This document shows, one piece after another, positions 24,263 through 37,200 of a stretch of 64,000 nt of DNA; the first letter of the stretch is position 1, and every line of letters starts with the position of its first letter. Below the pieces are notes generated by a model. That model was not told the DNA's origin and did no database searches. It saw only the letters and a program-made list of their open reading frames with translations. The DNA is taken from assembly GCA_022316685.1 (NCBI GenBank), contig JAKJHU010000005.1, positions 16,036,707-16,100,706 on the forward strand. Direction: 5' to 3'. This stretch comes from Progne subis subis (lineage: Eukaryota > Chordata > Aves > Passeriformes > Hirundinidae). The position numbers and the translations under genes are program-made.

Positions 24263-27200
24263 TTGTTCATATCAATACTAAAATTGTAAAAAGATGGGAT
24301 CATCAGGATTCTCCCTGTAACATGGCAGCTGGGGATGGGTTATGCTTCAAGGCATCTTGTGAGATTGGAGTGTCAAGATGATGAACCCTTTAGTCCTGTG
24401 AGAACTAACCACAACAGTATTCAGCACTCATCCTGGCACAGAGGATGATTTCATCTCAGAGGTTATTAATTTGCCCTAGAAATCCAAAGAAGTACAAGTT
24501 CATAACAGCGATGAGAAACTGACCAGTTGAAGAAGTAAGCTGGTTGTTGTCTTGAATGAAAGAATAAATGGCAGGACTGTGTTTGAAATACCACAGACAA
24601 TGCAATAGCACAGAGTAAAAGCATGACTTACTCTTGTGGCAGCTGGATATGGCTGTGGTGTTGTCTGGGGAGTCTCTTCATTCATGCTTACATTTAAAGT
24701 ATAGGAGGCAGTAGCACAAGCTGGGATCTGTTCCACCAACTTCATCACAAGGAGTTTGGATCTGCTCTGTAAAATGTATCTCACCAAATTCTTAGGAAGG
24801 TGTTAAAGCACTGGCTGTGGAGCATCTTTGCTCTGCCTCCTAAGGGTCAAATCTAGGGAAGAAAAAGAGTATTCAGTCTGCCTTCCTCCTTGGCTTGTCT
24901 GCAGAGCCTTCAAAGGAAGGGTGCACAAGCAAAGTCCATTTCACACATATTGCTGAGAAGCAACTGGATGGCAATGACTTCCACTCCTTAACACCAGTCC
25001 AGCCAGAGTCTGACCCGGCAAGCCCAAAACAGAAATCTCTGTATCTCATTACCAAAACTCTGAACCATCCAACTCATTTGACTTCTCATTGTATAGACTA
25101 TAAATAACTTGATATCAGACATTGCCAGGTGCAACAGGGTGAAGGCCACCACAGAAAAGCATGTGCTCTCATCAAAGCCTGTACGTGAAAGCTCGCTTTC
25201 AAATTGTATGTCTCGTGGTTTACCTTGAAGGTCACCTGCCAGAGGTGATATTTCGCTGTCTTTTCAGTGGATGTTGGCTACTTTTTGACTAGGGCACTGT
25301 GTTTCCCTCAGGCTTCAGAGGGAAAATATGGCACAACATCCCCAGGATTAGGAAAACCATGGGGCTAAGCAATAGCATACAAATGCCAAGGAGCTGGCTT
25401 TGATGCAGTGGTTAAGACTCTGCAGGAATTCCAAGGCCAAATCCCATGGATCCTGCTGCTGGCACGTAGAGGAAGCTTTTCCTCTGGCTTCCTCACTGCT
25501 CTCAACCTCTTTTGCAGAGGCAGCACAGGCAGCAAAGTTGTGGGGCTGCCCTTGGCTCCTGGCCAGCACCTGCATACTGAGCCCTGGGCAGGAGGTGACC
25601 GACTGCAAAAGGCTTGCTAAAACTGCTCCCAGCAGAACTAACATATTCCTCACCGTGAGCTTTCACTCCCAGGAGAGCAGTGTTGTCACTGCTCAGTGCA
25701 TTTGTTTATTATCTTCTCTCTAGGGGCCTCCACCGTCAACATGTCCTGTGCTCCTCCCATGGCAGCTCTACCAGATTATCTTCTTTGCCCTGCTTTTTGC
25801 TTTGTCTGTAGTTATGGCTAAGTCAATAGCTGGGGGATATCTCCTAAAACTATCTTTCCTATTTGCAAAACCTGCAGTCTTTCCAAGGCACATTTCTTTG
25901 CAATTTCCTTCATAGCAAGCTTACATTAAATTTGCCACCACGGGGTTCGATATCCTGTGCTCTCAGCATGCAACAGAATGGCTTAGGACACTGCTTTCTT
26001 TGTTGGACTCAAGAAGAATTTTATTTTGTATTATATTCATTCAGCAATGGAAACAAATATTGTTGTAGTGGATCATGAACGATGCATCTTTCCTATGGAA
26101 GCTGCCTGGGTGCCCAATAAAGACAGAGGGATTCAAGGGCCCAGTTAGTAATGGCTAAATTATGGCAATGGTCGACAGTTGTGTCTGCTTTCTGTCCCAG
26201 TAGTAAGGTACCTAGAGGACATGACTAAGATTAGAAGATGAGAAAAAGTCATACTGACAATTAATACAGGGACAGCTAAAGTATTGCCGTACCAACAGAG
26301 CAAGTCCTGCTCAGGGAGGCTTCTAACAGTTATCAACAATTCTTTAGAAAAGAGCAACAAGTTTACATGTGCAGTCAGTTGCTTTCTAATTGCTACAGCA
26401 GGCTACCACTGGGAAGAACAAAGGAAATATTTAGCACATCGTAAATTCTTCTGCAGCCCTGCCGAGTGGCTGGAGTTCAGATTACAAGTTTATAACCAAC
26501 ATTTGAGAGCAATTTCTGGTCCACTTTGAGAAAGTGGGTGGGGAAGCTGTTCGACACTTTCTTCAAATGCCTGAAGTAATGTGTGTCTGAAAGAAATGTG
26601 GGTTCAAAATTCTCTTCCACTTGTCTTTTGATTCTGGCTTGTAATGTAATGTTATATATTTAAATGCTAAAAAAACCCAAAAAACCCGTTTGCTAAAAAA
26701 CAGATGAATGTGCCATTGTTGTTCCTATTGCTATAAATATTGCCTTCCAACTTTAGTGCTATTGTGGGTGATTTTTTGGAATCTTGCTGATCAGTATTTG
26801 CTCCCCTCAATTCTTGGGGTCGTGCAAATGGTGCAGAGGGATGTGTACTGGTAACTAGAGAGGAGGTATTAGTCTACTTGAGCAGGTACTTAATCATGTC
26901 CTTGTCTTGTGAATGAGGTGTTGAGGCTCTGACAATTGTAAAGATTTCATGATCTAGCAGAAAATAAGCTGATGCCCTGGTTGAGACCACCCCTCCACCC
27001 CCCACCCCTTTATTGTGAATGCTAGGTGAATTCAGATGTTGCTTAAGTTTCTCCTAGCTTCACAGGTATAGAATATGCTCCATTTGATGTGACTAATGAG
27101 AAATATGACTGTCTACTCAGCTGCTGCCAGTAATGTAGGAGAGATGTAAGCAAGGGAATCTGCTATGTTACTCAGTTGGGAACAGTTTCCGTGTTAACCC

Positions 27201-27300
27201 ACTTCAGTTCAGTTTTCTGAACTTCTCTTTAAAGAAAAAAAAAAAAAGTCTTAGTACTTAAGCCATGCTAGATGTTTGTCTACATCATCTACTTTGATAT
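24263..27300. other. unique DNA, no gene recognised
   Basis: Around 25350-25720 several frames are open on both strands for 70-107 codons in a locally GC-richer patch. They overlap each other, share no family and are best read as chance. A possible tRNA-SINE relic (25391) is listed separately. Confidence 0.55.
25391..25470 (+). mobile_element. possible ancient tRNA-derived SINE (MIR/CORE type) relic
   Basis: The stretch 'gatgcagtggttaagactct' resembles the tRNA-like A-box region of MIR-type SINEs (agtggttaaga). About 35 bases on, 'ggccaaatcccatgg' sits where the B box (gggttcgaatccc) would be, followed by 'ctgctgctggcacgta', which resembles the post-B-box 'ctctgccacttac'. The B box is badly degraded. 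It is not a functional tRNA gene: no acceptor stem pairs. Confidence 0.25.
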
Positions 27301-27436
27301 GGTGGTTTTTTTGGGTTTTTTTTTTTTTTTTTTTTTTTTTTTTGTTTTGTTTTGTTTTGTTTTGGTGGTTTTTTAGGTGGTTTTTGGTTGTGGGTTTTTT
27401 TTTTTTTTTTTTGGGTTTTTTTTTTTTTTTTTTGGT
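27301..27436. repeat. T/G-rich low-complexity tract
   Basis: Runs of T up to about 30 bases are interrupted by GGG, GTTTT and GGTGG words. It produces spurious open frames on both strands (Phe-rich on plus, Lys-rich on minus). It could be an expanded retroelement tail, but no element body is recognised beside it. Confidence 0.95.
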
Positions 27437-30056
27437 CAGTTTTGTCAGTATGTCAGCCAGCATTACAACTTTTGTATTTACTTCCCCCCACCCCAGTTGA
27501 CTTAAAAATGCATCACACTTGGAGCTGAAAAATTCAGACTCCCACATGCCTGTAGCCAAATTAGAAAAGAAAATTTAAAAAAATGAGGGATTAAGTGTAA
27601 AAAAAAATCACTTTTCAATGTTCTGCCCTTTGATACATATAGTATATCTACGATAAATGTATTTTTTTACATTGCTGGCCCAGCAAAAAGTTCAGTAAAC
27701 ATTCATATATTCTATCTTAACAACTTCACAGTGATACATCGAAGACCCTGTCAGGATCTCACTGAAAGAAGAAAAATACACTTGTCCATTGGAAGTCCTC
27801 CACCAACTTCTGAGAATATAACTCTAAAATAATATTGTATTTATGAAGCCTACTCTGAATCACAACTTTCTGGGGATGTCTTTCTATGTGAATGAGAGTG
27901 GTTGACAGTCTAATCAGATTCAACTCTACGGAAGATACAGAAAAACATATATGGTTTATTATGGTCTGGCGTTATTACTGTTACTCCAAAACAATTAAGT
28001 AAGATTAGGCAAAGTTTTAAAAATAGTTTAGTGCAGGAGACACAGCAAGTTTGTGTCATTAGAGGAAAAATCCCAGTGCTTGGCCGTTGTGAGGAGACTT
28101 AAAAGTTTGAAGGAGCAATACAGTGGAATGAGGTGCTCTGTAGAAGTCTGTTTCTATTTATGTCTTTCTATCATCAGCTTTGCACTCTCCACCCCCACAC
28201 ACATTACTCCTCTTCCACAGAATAAATGGAATATTTCACCCATGAATAACAATCTTCTTTCACTAACCTAAAACTGCCACACAATGCCTTCACACCTGCA
28301 GCATTTACAAACTGCAGGTCCTGTGGTCACAAAAGGAACTTAATAAGCACTTCACAGCTGAGATGGCTGTAGGTTAGAAGCAAAATATTTGGCTGAAACC
28401 TGAATTTTATCATTGCAAACCATGTAATTTTGCCAGCCTTTTACTCCTACAGTCCATGGTCACAGCAAAACTATTTCCGTGACAGTAAAGCTATCTAGAG
28501 GGCATATTGTAAATGCATTTACTTTTATAGTTTGTTGCCAGTTTGGTAATCCCTGTTTAAAAGAAATTGAGGAAGTGATTTTAAAGGTTAAAGAAATATG
28601 CAGACTACAGAACTGGACATGGAGGGTCTGCCCCCACCTTCTGCTGTTAAATGAAATGACAGATGGGTGAGACCTTATATCGTGAACATAAGTGGTACTT
28701 CAACAATTGATGTTATTGCCACTCTTTTTTCCATTCATGCTTCATCAGAAATTTTTCTTTTCTTTCATGTCTCTCCTCACTGTTTACTTGTTTTGAAGCA
28801 CTTGAATCTCCAGTGGGAGACCTAAGCCCCATACTTCATGTAGGGGGGATAATGGGGTTTTACTATGTGTTAACATCATGGTGTTTACTTGCCTGAGTAA
28901 GGCAAGAAAATTCAGACTGTGCTGATGACCTGCTTTTGCTGGTCTTTTCAATCCTACCATTTTTACCTGAATTTAATGTAAAGCAAAGTGTGAGCCTCAT
29001 GAAAAAAAAAAGATAACATTGACTTTTTTTCATTACTTTCACAGCGTGACACAGGACAGCAGCAGAACCACTCAAAGGCTTTAAGTTCTCTTTGTTTTGT
29101 TTTCTCAGATGACCCTAAATTTCTTGTCAGTCTATTCCAGCCTTTTAGCTGTGGCCATATTTTGAAGAGTTGTAAGGTGTATGGGTGAGGGGCAGGGAGC
29201 CTTAGAGAAAGGATGGGTCTGGATTGAGAGATGTCAAACACTCTTGAGGGCTTTCTGTCTGTGTTGAATGTCATCTCTCATTACAAATAGGAACTGAGGC
29301 CCAACAGATTAAGACTGAACTGGGAACAATGTGCAGATAACATGGGTGCCTCTGCAAGTGTGTGAATGTATGCAGGGGCACGCAAAATGGAGAATACATA
29401 TAATAAGTAATAGATAATATATTTTTATCCTAAAGTGTTTGGATATATATCCATAGCCACACAATATTTAGGTCTATGTAAAATGTGCATTGCATTTGGA
29501 AAATAATTGTGTACTTGTGCTTTCTGGCTATCGTAGGCACCAGCAGCCCTTGAGGTTTTCCTCAGAGGATACGCAGTACAAAGCCAGTAAGAGACATAAA
29601 GCAGTTGATTTGGGCAAAAAGATGAAGCACAGCCCACTGAGAGTTGCAAAAGGCTTGTGCAGGAAGGGAGTTTACCCTCCTTTGGGCTCTAGCAGAGCTT
29701 GTGAAGGTACATCTGCTGATGAGAGTCTGGGAAAATCTTGCAGCTGGTTAGTGGGTCAGATGTTTTCATGTCACACGAGACTTTTTGAAGCATTGGATCA
29801 TAAGTGATCATTTAGCTTTCAGAAGCTTGAAGTCTCCACTGTCTGCATGTCAGCTCACTTTTGCTGTTGCCGTTGCTCCAAAACAAAGCACATATTTAAT
29901 GCTTTGAGTCTTGGCATAACACAGATCCCCCAAAGCACACTTATCCCATGACCAGTGATGAGTGTGCAGTTCTATTGTTAGAAGCAAACCACTTCAAAAC
30001 ATGAAAACATATGTTTTATACAATTTTCAACCCTTTTCTTTGTGAACAGCAGGGTT
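27437..30056. other. unique AT-rich DNA, no gene recognised
   Basis: Only short uncharacterised open frames. No retroelement signature or splice-bounded frame stood out. Confidence 0.6.
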
Positions 30057-30158
30057 CTGTTGTTGTTGTTGTTGGGGTTTTTTTGTTTGTTTGTTTGTTT
30101 TGGTTTGGTTTTGGTTTTTTGTTGATATTTTGTTTTGTTTTTGTTTTTGTTTTTGTTT
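30057..30158. repeat. T/G-rich low-complexity tract
   Basis: In order: (TTG)n, then (GTTT)n, (GGTTT)n and (GTTTTT)n words. The drift from one short unit to another is typical of slippage in an old poly-T tract. Confidence 0.95.
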
Positions 30159-31012
30159 CTTTAAGATCTCCACTGTGAGAGCCTGGTTAGATTTGTCTTA
30201 AACCTGAGTATCTTTTACACAAGTAAGTGTGTTTTGACATCAGTTCTGTTTCTTGCCAGGCCTAGAAGTTCTGGGTGCAATGTGCTCCCTGAATTAGTTA
30301 TGTTGTCACTAACACCTAAAACCAGGCATTTTTCTGTCCTGATTTAGGTGTTGATGACATCATCATCTGCTACAGTGGAAACAAAACACGTAAAATTTAA
30401 GCCTGGGTATGTAAATTGAGGAGTAGCTGGCTTTTTAAATACTTTGCTTTAAAATGTAGTATTTAGTCTAGACACAGATTCTGTTAATGGTTTGGGATCA
30501 CAAATGTTCCATGTGCAAGAGAATTTTGCTGCTAACCTCTAAGAGAAAAGAAAATAAAATATTCAAGGTTATAAAATGTTTCTACATACCTGAAAACAAG
30601 AACTGCTCCTCAAATAAATAGGAGTGTAGTTAACAGACTCATAGGGCAGAGTAATCTGATCTGCTTTATTAAAGTTTATCAAGGAAATACGAATCAAAAT
30701 CACCTGCAAATCTTTAAAATTTTAACTGTGACCTCTGAAATAAATGGAGTCATGGCAAGAGAAAGCATGAAAAAAGATTGTTTGGATTCTACGTCATAAA
30801 AGTTGTGTTTCCAAAATGCTGAGGTAAAGTTTAACCCAGTCTTCCACCTTGATCTGGGTGACCATAGTAGCTTTGGAAACATCTTAAACTGATTTTAAAA
30901 ATCATTGTATTAACAATGATGCAAGTTGCCAAATTTATGCAGAAAATTAAAGGTATGTGTTTGACACAATTTTTTATAGATTTTTTTACAAAAATACTCC
31001 TGTCATTTTCAG
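30159..31012. other. unique AT-rich DNA, no gene recognised
   Basis: No repeats or credible open frames. Confidence 0.6.
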
Positions 31013-31134
31013 TTCATCTGCCGTCTGGGCACAATCCAGTAGCCACTGATCCCGATAAAAGCCCAAAACAACTAGATGACACCAGTTCAAGGGAAGACCA
31101 TCTCTGCAGCGCTTGTCGCCAAAGGAGCAAGTAG
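31013..31134 (+). CDS. weak candidate terminal exon, unknown protein
   Basis: A good acceptor (actcctgtcattttcag) ends at 31012. The phase-1 frame then reads about 39 hydrophilic codons (VHLPSGHNPVATDPDK..., ending CSACRQRSK) to a TAG at 31132. No GT donor with a consensus context lies inside, so it would have to be a last coding exon. No family is recognised and no polyadenylation context was found nearby. It may be chance. Confidence 0.12.
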
Positions 31135-32947
31135 CCTCCATCACAACCAGGATTCTAGAGTGGAAAAGCAGCTGGTTTCATCAGGGAAAGCAAAGCTGCA
31201 GAACCCAAACACTTTTTCTTCTCAGATGACCTCAATAGGATTATGGTGGTTTAAGTGCAAAAATCTAGGCTTTCATTTCATGTGACAGGGCTACTTTGAG
31301 TACAGATTTCTGGAAGTGTTTTTAAGGAAGTTAAAGGCAATTCCATATTTTACAGTAGAACACACAGTGAATTAGGTACTGTCCTCACATGGATGCTGCT
31401 TTTGCCTATCTCTTGGCTCCTCTGCTGAGTCGGCGAACTTATCCAAGAAGAGTTTAATGTGATATACATACACAAACCTCTCTCAGGATGGAAGCCAGCA
31501 ACCTGATGTATAAAGAGTCAGGAAGTGGTAAATGGGAGTTAAAGTCCTCTGAGATGTGGCCAGGAAGTGAACCTTGGTCACACATCTCTTTGGTCAGAGC
31601 TCAGACCACATTATTACAGTATTAAGGGAGCGTAAGGGTGGTTGGAATCCTTCCCCAGCTATTCTAAAGAACTTCAGAAAATGCTATGTTTTATGGGTTA
31701 CTGTTCCTTTCTGCCATGTTTTAGGGGTGACTTTGTGCTATGTATTTTAATGAGCCCCTCAAGGAATTTAACAGAGAGTTCCTGGATGCCAGGCAGTCTG
31801 AAGTGTGAAGGGGGAAGTGAGCAGCTCAGCTTAGTTTACTGAAAAAAAGACCTTTTCTGCATATAGACAGAACAGTTTTCAAGTTGCTTAGGCATCTTTC
31901 AAGTTACCACCTATGATGCCTCAAGGACTGACTCAGAGGGTTTTCAGTATCCCAGCCTTGTTCTCTACATTTTTGCCTAAGTCCCTGTTTAAGTCTCCAA
32001 GCTCTTATGTGGGTAAACACAGACTGAGAAAACACCACTTAGTGAACACAAACTTCTTTTTGATAGTGCTTATTTTACCTTGGTGCAAAGTGACACCTAC
32101 TGTCCCTCTACCTACCTGGAATTTATTTGTGATGGGTTTATTTTTGTCCAACAGTAGAGCCTAAAATTGTGCAGAAAATTTTATTGCGAAAATAAAAAAA
32201 AATAAAGACAAGACCATCTCAAAAATATCCGTGTACATTATCCATTAGTATTACTATTGTTCTTGGATATCCTCACAGCAACTGCATGCCTTAAAGGTTC
32301 TGGAAATTGATTGATTGTTCCCAAACTACTACATAGTTTTAGTTGATTAACCACATATATTTTTTTGCCAATATGTCTGGCTACCTTTTAGAAGTTACTG
32401 CATTGCTGGCCGTATTACAGAAACAAATATTTTAGGGATTGGAATCAGATTTGGCAGTAAAAGGTTCAGTTGCAAATTCATAGGTGATCTTAAAATTTCA
32501 TTTGACATAAAAGAAAACTCTTTGCAATGGATAAATAAGAGGCTGGATTCTATTTAAAATGATATCTCCACTTGCAATAGTGGGTTTTTTGTTTTTTTTT
32601 TCTTTTTCGGGGGGGATGGTGTTTGGTAAACTTTAGCATATGCTCTCTTAGAGACAGTGCTTGCTGAAACTGTTGGTATTTTTCCTGATCATTTGAGATC
32701 ATCTTCCTAGGAACAATGTAACATCCTGTCTTTTGAAAAGCAGAAAAATATCTGTTCAAAATGGCTTCTCATTAAAAGGTCTTTTGTCTTTTTCTTTTTC
32801 AGTTTTTAACAAGTTGCTTATATATCTCAGTGGTTTGAAAAGACAGATGTCTTTTATGTAATCTTCCATGCAAGCTTTTTCCATTTCATTTATAAAATAC
32901 TTTACCATATTTTAAGATTCAGTTATGCTTTCATGGAAAAAATCCGG

Positions 32948-32967
32948 AAAAAAAAAAAAAAAAAAAA
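32948..32967. repeat. poly-A run (about 20)
   Basis: Uninterrupted A tract after 'aatccgg'. No parent element recognised. Confidence 0.9.
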
Positions 32968-33779
32968 GAGCAGTCCTTTGTTGCCCACTGTGAACTTCCA
33001 GATAAAGTGTGTATAAATTGCAGTAGGTAATAAAATCCCAACTTATAAATAAGCCACAATTTTATTGTAGAAATACAATTAAAAACTGTGTTGTTCTGTT
33101 TCATTTTTACTCTAAGACTGTAATATATGAGTTTCATTTGGGTAACAGTTAAATAGTTAACAGCACACTCTCTGTTTTACTCCAAGGGCAGCTCTATGTC
33201 TGAAGCTGGAGACCTGAGACTGCTTAGAGATACGATGATGAACAGCCTCCTTGTAGGGAAGGGCTTCCAGAGACTACCAGGGGTGGCTGTAACCCAGGCA
33301 TTACAAACATGTAAGGAACAAGGAAAGACAGAGATGCCAAAACTGTCAACCTTGTAACGGATTAAATAATTTAGGCCAGATGCCAGGCTGTGTATCATGG
33401 ATTTCTTCCTTCTGAAGCAGAGCTTGACCAAAATGGTGTCCCATTTTTTCATCTTTGTAAGCCTTTCCTCAGATACGCTTTTAACTCTTACGGTTCTGAC
33501 ATGATTTGGGCACAGACCCTCATTTTGAGCCTTAGTCTGCAAGCAAACAAAAGACAAAACAATTGGTTTGGTGGTTGGAACGGACGTGAAAATGCGTGCT
33601 TTGTCTGTTGATTTGGAGCAGCAATAAATTTGACAGCTGTTTGACCTGTGGCAGAGATCCCAAATGTGACTTGAAAATCACCAGTGTTACTTGGCATTTC
33701 TTCTCTGAGAGAAGTGTTTCTTAACCAGAGAAGGATCTGTCTTGTTTTGACTTGAATTGGAAGCGGTATCCATAAATAT

Positions 33780-33808
33780 CTTAAGTATATGCTTAAGTAT
33801 ATGCTTAA
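33780..33808. repeat. 12-bp tandem repeat
   Basis: The unit CTTAAGTATATG occurs twice in full, followed by a third partial copy (CTTAA). Confidence 0.9.
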
Positions 33809-34097
33809 CAAACTCAATGTATACCTACTCCTGGTGTCTGTAAAGCTCCCAAAGCCAAACACAAAGCAAACCAAGGAATACAAACTTTTTGTTTGTATTA
33901 TCCCTAGTGGCTATGGTTAGAAGTTGCGAGTTCTTTCTGATTTTGCTGAGTCTTCCTCTGTTCAAATCCTGCCCTAGCTTGCATTATTTTATTCTTTTTT
34001 TTAATTGGAAGTAGTCAAACCACCCAGCCATAACTGACAGGCTTCTGTCTGTATTGGGCTCATGTACTGCTTAGATTTCATCATCATCCTCTGGGCC

Positions 34098-34272
34098 GGG
34101 AAGGGAAGGGAAGGGAAGGGAAGGGAAGGGAAGGGAAGGGAAGGGAAGGGAAGGGAAGGGAAGGGAAGGGAAGGGAAGGGAAGGGAAGGGAAGGGAAGGG
34201 AAGGGGAAGGGAAGGGAAGGGAAGGGAAGGAAGGGAAGGGAAGGGAAGGGAAGGGAAGGGAAGGGAAGGGAA
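34098..34272. repeat. (AAGGG)n pentanucleotide array, about 34 units
   Basis: About 34 nearly perfect AAGGG units on the plus strand, broken only by one extra G near 34206 and one missing G near 34230. Because the unit is five bases and has no stop word in any frame, all frames stay open and give false 94-codon ORFs (repeating KGREG on plus, FPSLP on minus). The strand is pure purine, so the tract could form a G-quadruplex or a triplex. It should be length-polymorphic and hard to assemble. Confidence 0.99.
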
Positions 34273-37200
34273 AAAGCAATTTCAATTATCTAATTAGGGA
34301 CTTGATTTATCCTAATGTTATTTTTATTGAATTTAAGCTCATATAATTTGCTGGAAACTCTTCACAATAATCCCATTGTGTTGATTTTAATACAGTCATA
34401 TGAAAGGGCTGAATTTTGTACAGCATTTGCAGTATCCAGTGCACAAAATCAGAACTAATCTGAAAACAAATAAATTAAGGAAGTCTATAGCTAATATATA
34501 TTTATAGAAGCATTCTTCTTTATTTAGCAAAACTGTTTTCAGTTAGAACAACTCTCTTCTACTTATGCTTTTTGGAAGTAATCCCAAGTTTTCAAACCAT
34601 CACCTAGCCATAAGGAAGATGTTGAGAAAAAGAGCCAGGCAATGGACTATACTATAGAGAGATAAATTCTAAAATCACCACCATATTATAAAAGTATCTA
34701 ATGAAAACATCACATGGTATGCAGTCAAAAGATCTCTGATTCTCTGGCACAGGTATTAAAAGATATATTGGTATGCTATAAAACACTACATGAAATACCT
34801 TGTATGGTTCTATCCTTTAAACATATAAAGATATTTTATAGTTCAAAGCATGCTGACCACATATGACATTTCACATAGATACTATTAAATTGGCAAAGTA
34901 CTATTGTTTTAATGTGTACTTGCTGCATTATTTTTGTTGACTAAGAGATGCAGAGAGGAGATTCTTCTTTTGACTCTTCAATTTTTCCATGGTCACCAAT
35001 ACATTAGTGTAACTTAAGAAGAAGGCCTCTGTGTGCTAGGAATAATGAAAACTGCTCATGAAATTTTGGGTAAAATAAAATAAAGCATAGCAGTCATGGT
35101 CTTTATTTCTACCGTAATTGTGAGAAATGGACAAATTTAATAAAAGCAGTTCTGCAGAAAAGCAGTTTGCAGCTTCATGATGAAATTTTCAGTTTTCTTC
35201 ACTCTAGTTTAAAGCTATTGTAAAAAGAAAAAATGTCTGTTTATTACTAAATATGGCTTCTATCCAATGAAGTTTTCCCTTGGGCTAATCTTGGATGTTC
35301 AATAGGGATCTGGAGGAGGGAACCCCACCTGGACGAAACTGGGCCAGCTTTCCTAGCACCGATTGTAACTCTGGAATAATATAGCAAGGCCACATATTAT
35401 GTTCACATCCTTTAATTGACACTTAGTTCCATAGGGCTGTGATAGAGAAGAAAACCAGAAATACATCTTCTTTTACTGGTCATGTCTTCACAGGTATGAG
35501 ATGGTCGTGAGTTTCTCAGCTTCTAATTTTAATCTGATTGTCCATATGTGATCCTACGCTTGTCCTCAAGCCACACAGTCATGACAGTGATGCATTGTGC
35601 TTGAAGTGGGAACCTCTGCCACAGTCTTCAGCCTGTAATGAGAGGATAAATTGTGGACATGATGCAGAACTGGAAAGGGTAACCATCTTTCTTCTTGCTC
35701 ATCCATCGCAGTGGAAATGTCTGAACTATTTTGTCTTCCCTACAGGAAAATATTAATTGCTTGCTTGCTTGATTAATATCTTAATGACAGAGTCAAAATT
35801 TGGGATTGGGGATTCTTTTTGTGGTGATGGGGTTGTTGCCTATGGATATCTAAGGAACAAAGCTGAAAAAAATCAAACCACAGCTTCTAGAAGATTTGAG
35901 GGCAAAATCAGGAGGGATATTGCAATAAAAATGAGAATTATGCTGCAAAACAGTGAATCCATTATTCTTTTTAAACACAGAAGATTCAGGAAAATCCTCA
36001 GAGACCACTAGAGCTATAGAATTGTATCAGGATATATTATTGACTGTTATTGACTGCTATACATGGTCACATGCTAATCAGACTATGTGTTTTTTAAAGC
36101 CCATTTACAATTTAATTTATGACAAACTGCACAACTTGTATGGTATTTTAAGGTGTCACAGACAGTTTGGATGTATTCCAAAAAGCAAGCAATGTTTTCT
36201 TCTTTCCCTAAGAATCAAGCAATGCACTTTTCTTTCCTTGATGAAAGATCCTGGCTCAGCAGACTGAGCTGCCTCGCAAAATATATATATGTCTGAAATA
36301 CAAGAAGCTTGCACTGACAAAGAAAAAGCCAAAAATAAAATAAAGGCAGCTAGCCTGATGACAAGCTGGCATGTTCAAATTTGAGGCTCAAACTCAATGT
36401 GAATCACAACCATGTGAATCTTACTCTGTTTCAGAATTGAAGCAGGACTCAGATCTTGAAAACAAAACTATGCTGGCCTTGATTTACACATGTGTGGAGA
36501 CCTGCTCCAGTCCATGGGGTTACTTGCTCATGTGCAGAGCTACATGTGGACTGGATTATCTGGGTAATGCCATGAAAAACTTTCTGATTTTTTTTTTTTT
36601 TTAACCGCCTTCTGATGACTTACCATTGTGACACTTTTCCTTCTTTTGGAAAGGCTACCAACAGGAAGGATTGTTGGATACTGTAAAAACCAGTTCCTAT
36701 GAAAATAAAAGCTGGATAGATTTTTAAGCAATACTATGAGAACTATATTTACAGCCCTTTAAAAATACGTGATTGTTTCTAAAGATGTGAGAGAAGGTTG
36801 TCAGTAGAAACAGGTCATCCGTAGTTTCCATGTCTGACTGCACTGGGAGCTGGGGGGAGTAGGCGGAAGGAGAGGGAGAGGTAGAAACAGATTGTAATAA
36901 TAAAGCCACACAATCATATTACACATAGAATTTAACATTATATAAAGATTGCCCAAATTCCTACCTGCAAATGCTTAGCCTGGTGTTTGTTACACTTCCA
37001 AGTGTGAAAGGAAAGCCACAAACATTTATCATGATTGTCAGTAAGGGCTCCTTCCACACCTCTCCCATGCTCTCCATTCCTTTCTCTTCATTTCAGAGCT
37101 GTCAACATGCATGCTTGCCCAGGCCTCCATTTTTAGCCATTAGTGTCTTACAGGATTGTTTTACATGGACTGCCTAGGAAGAAACTGCTTGATTTGAGTA

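Larger units (their letters stand above)
31135..34097. other. unique AT-rich DNA, no gene recognised
   Basis: It holds an A20 run (32948-32967) and a 12-bp tandem repeat (33780). The overlapping minus frames at 33177-33557 and 33488-33883 (126 and 131 codons) have no recognisable domain. Confidence 0.55.

Noticed and set aside
25391..25470. Functional tRNA gene
   Set aside because: A-box-like word present but the B box is degraded and no acceptor stem can be paired.
27251..27559. Lys-rich 102-codon minus frame and Phe-rich plus frame
   Set aside because: Translation of the T/G-rich low-complexity tract.
34001..34346. 94-codon open frames on both strands with repeating KGREG or FPSLP
   Set aside because: Produced by the AAGGG microsatellite, which has no stop word in any frame.
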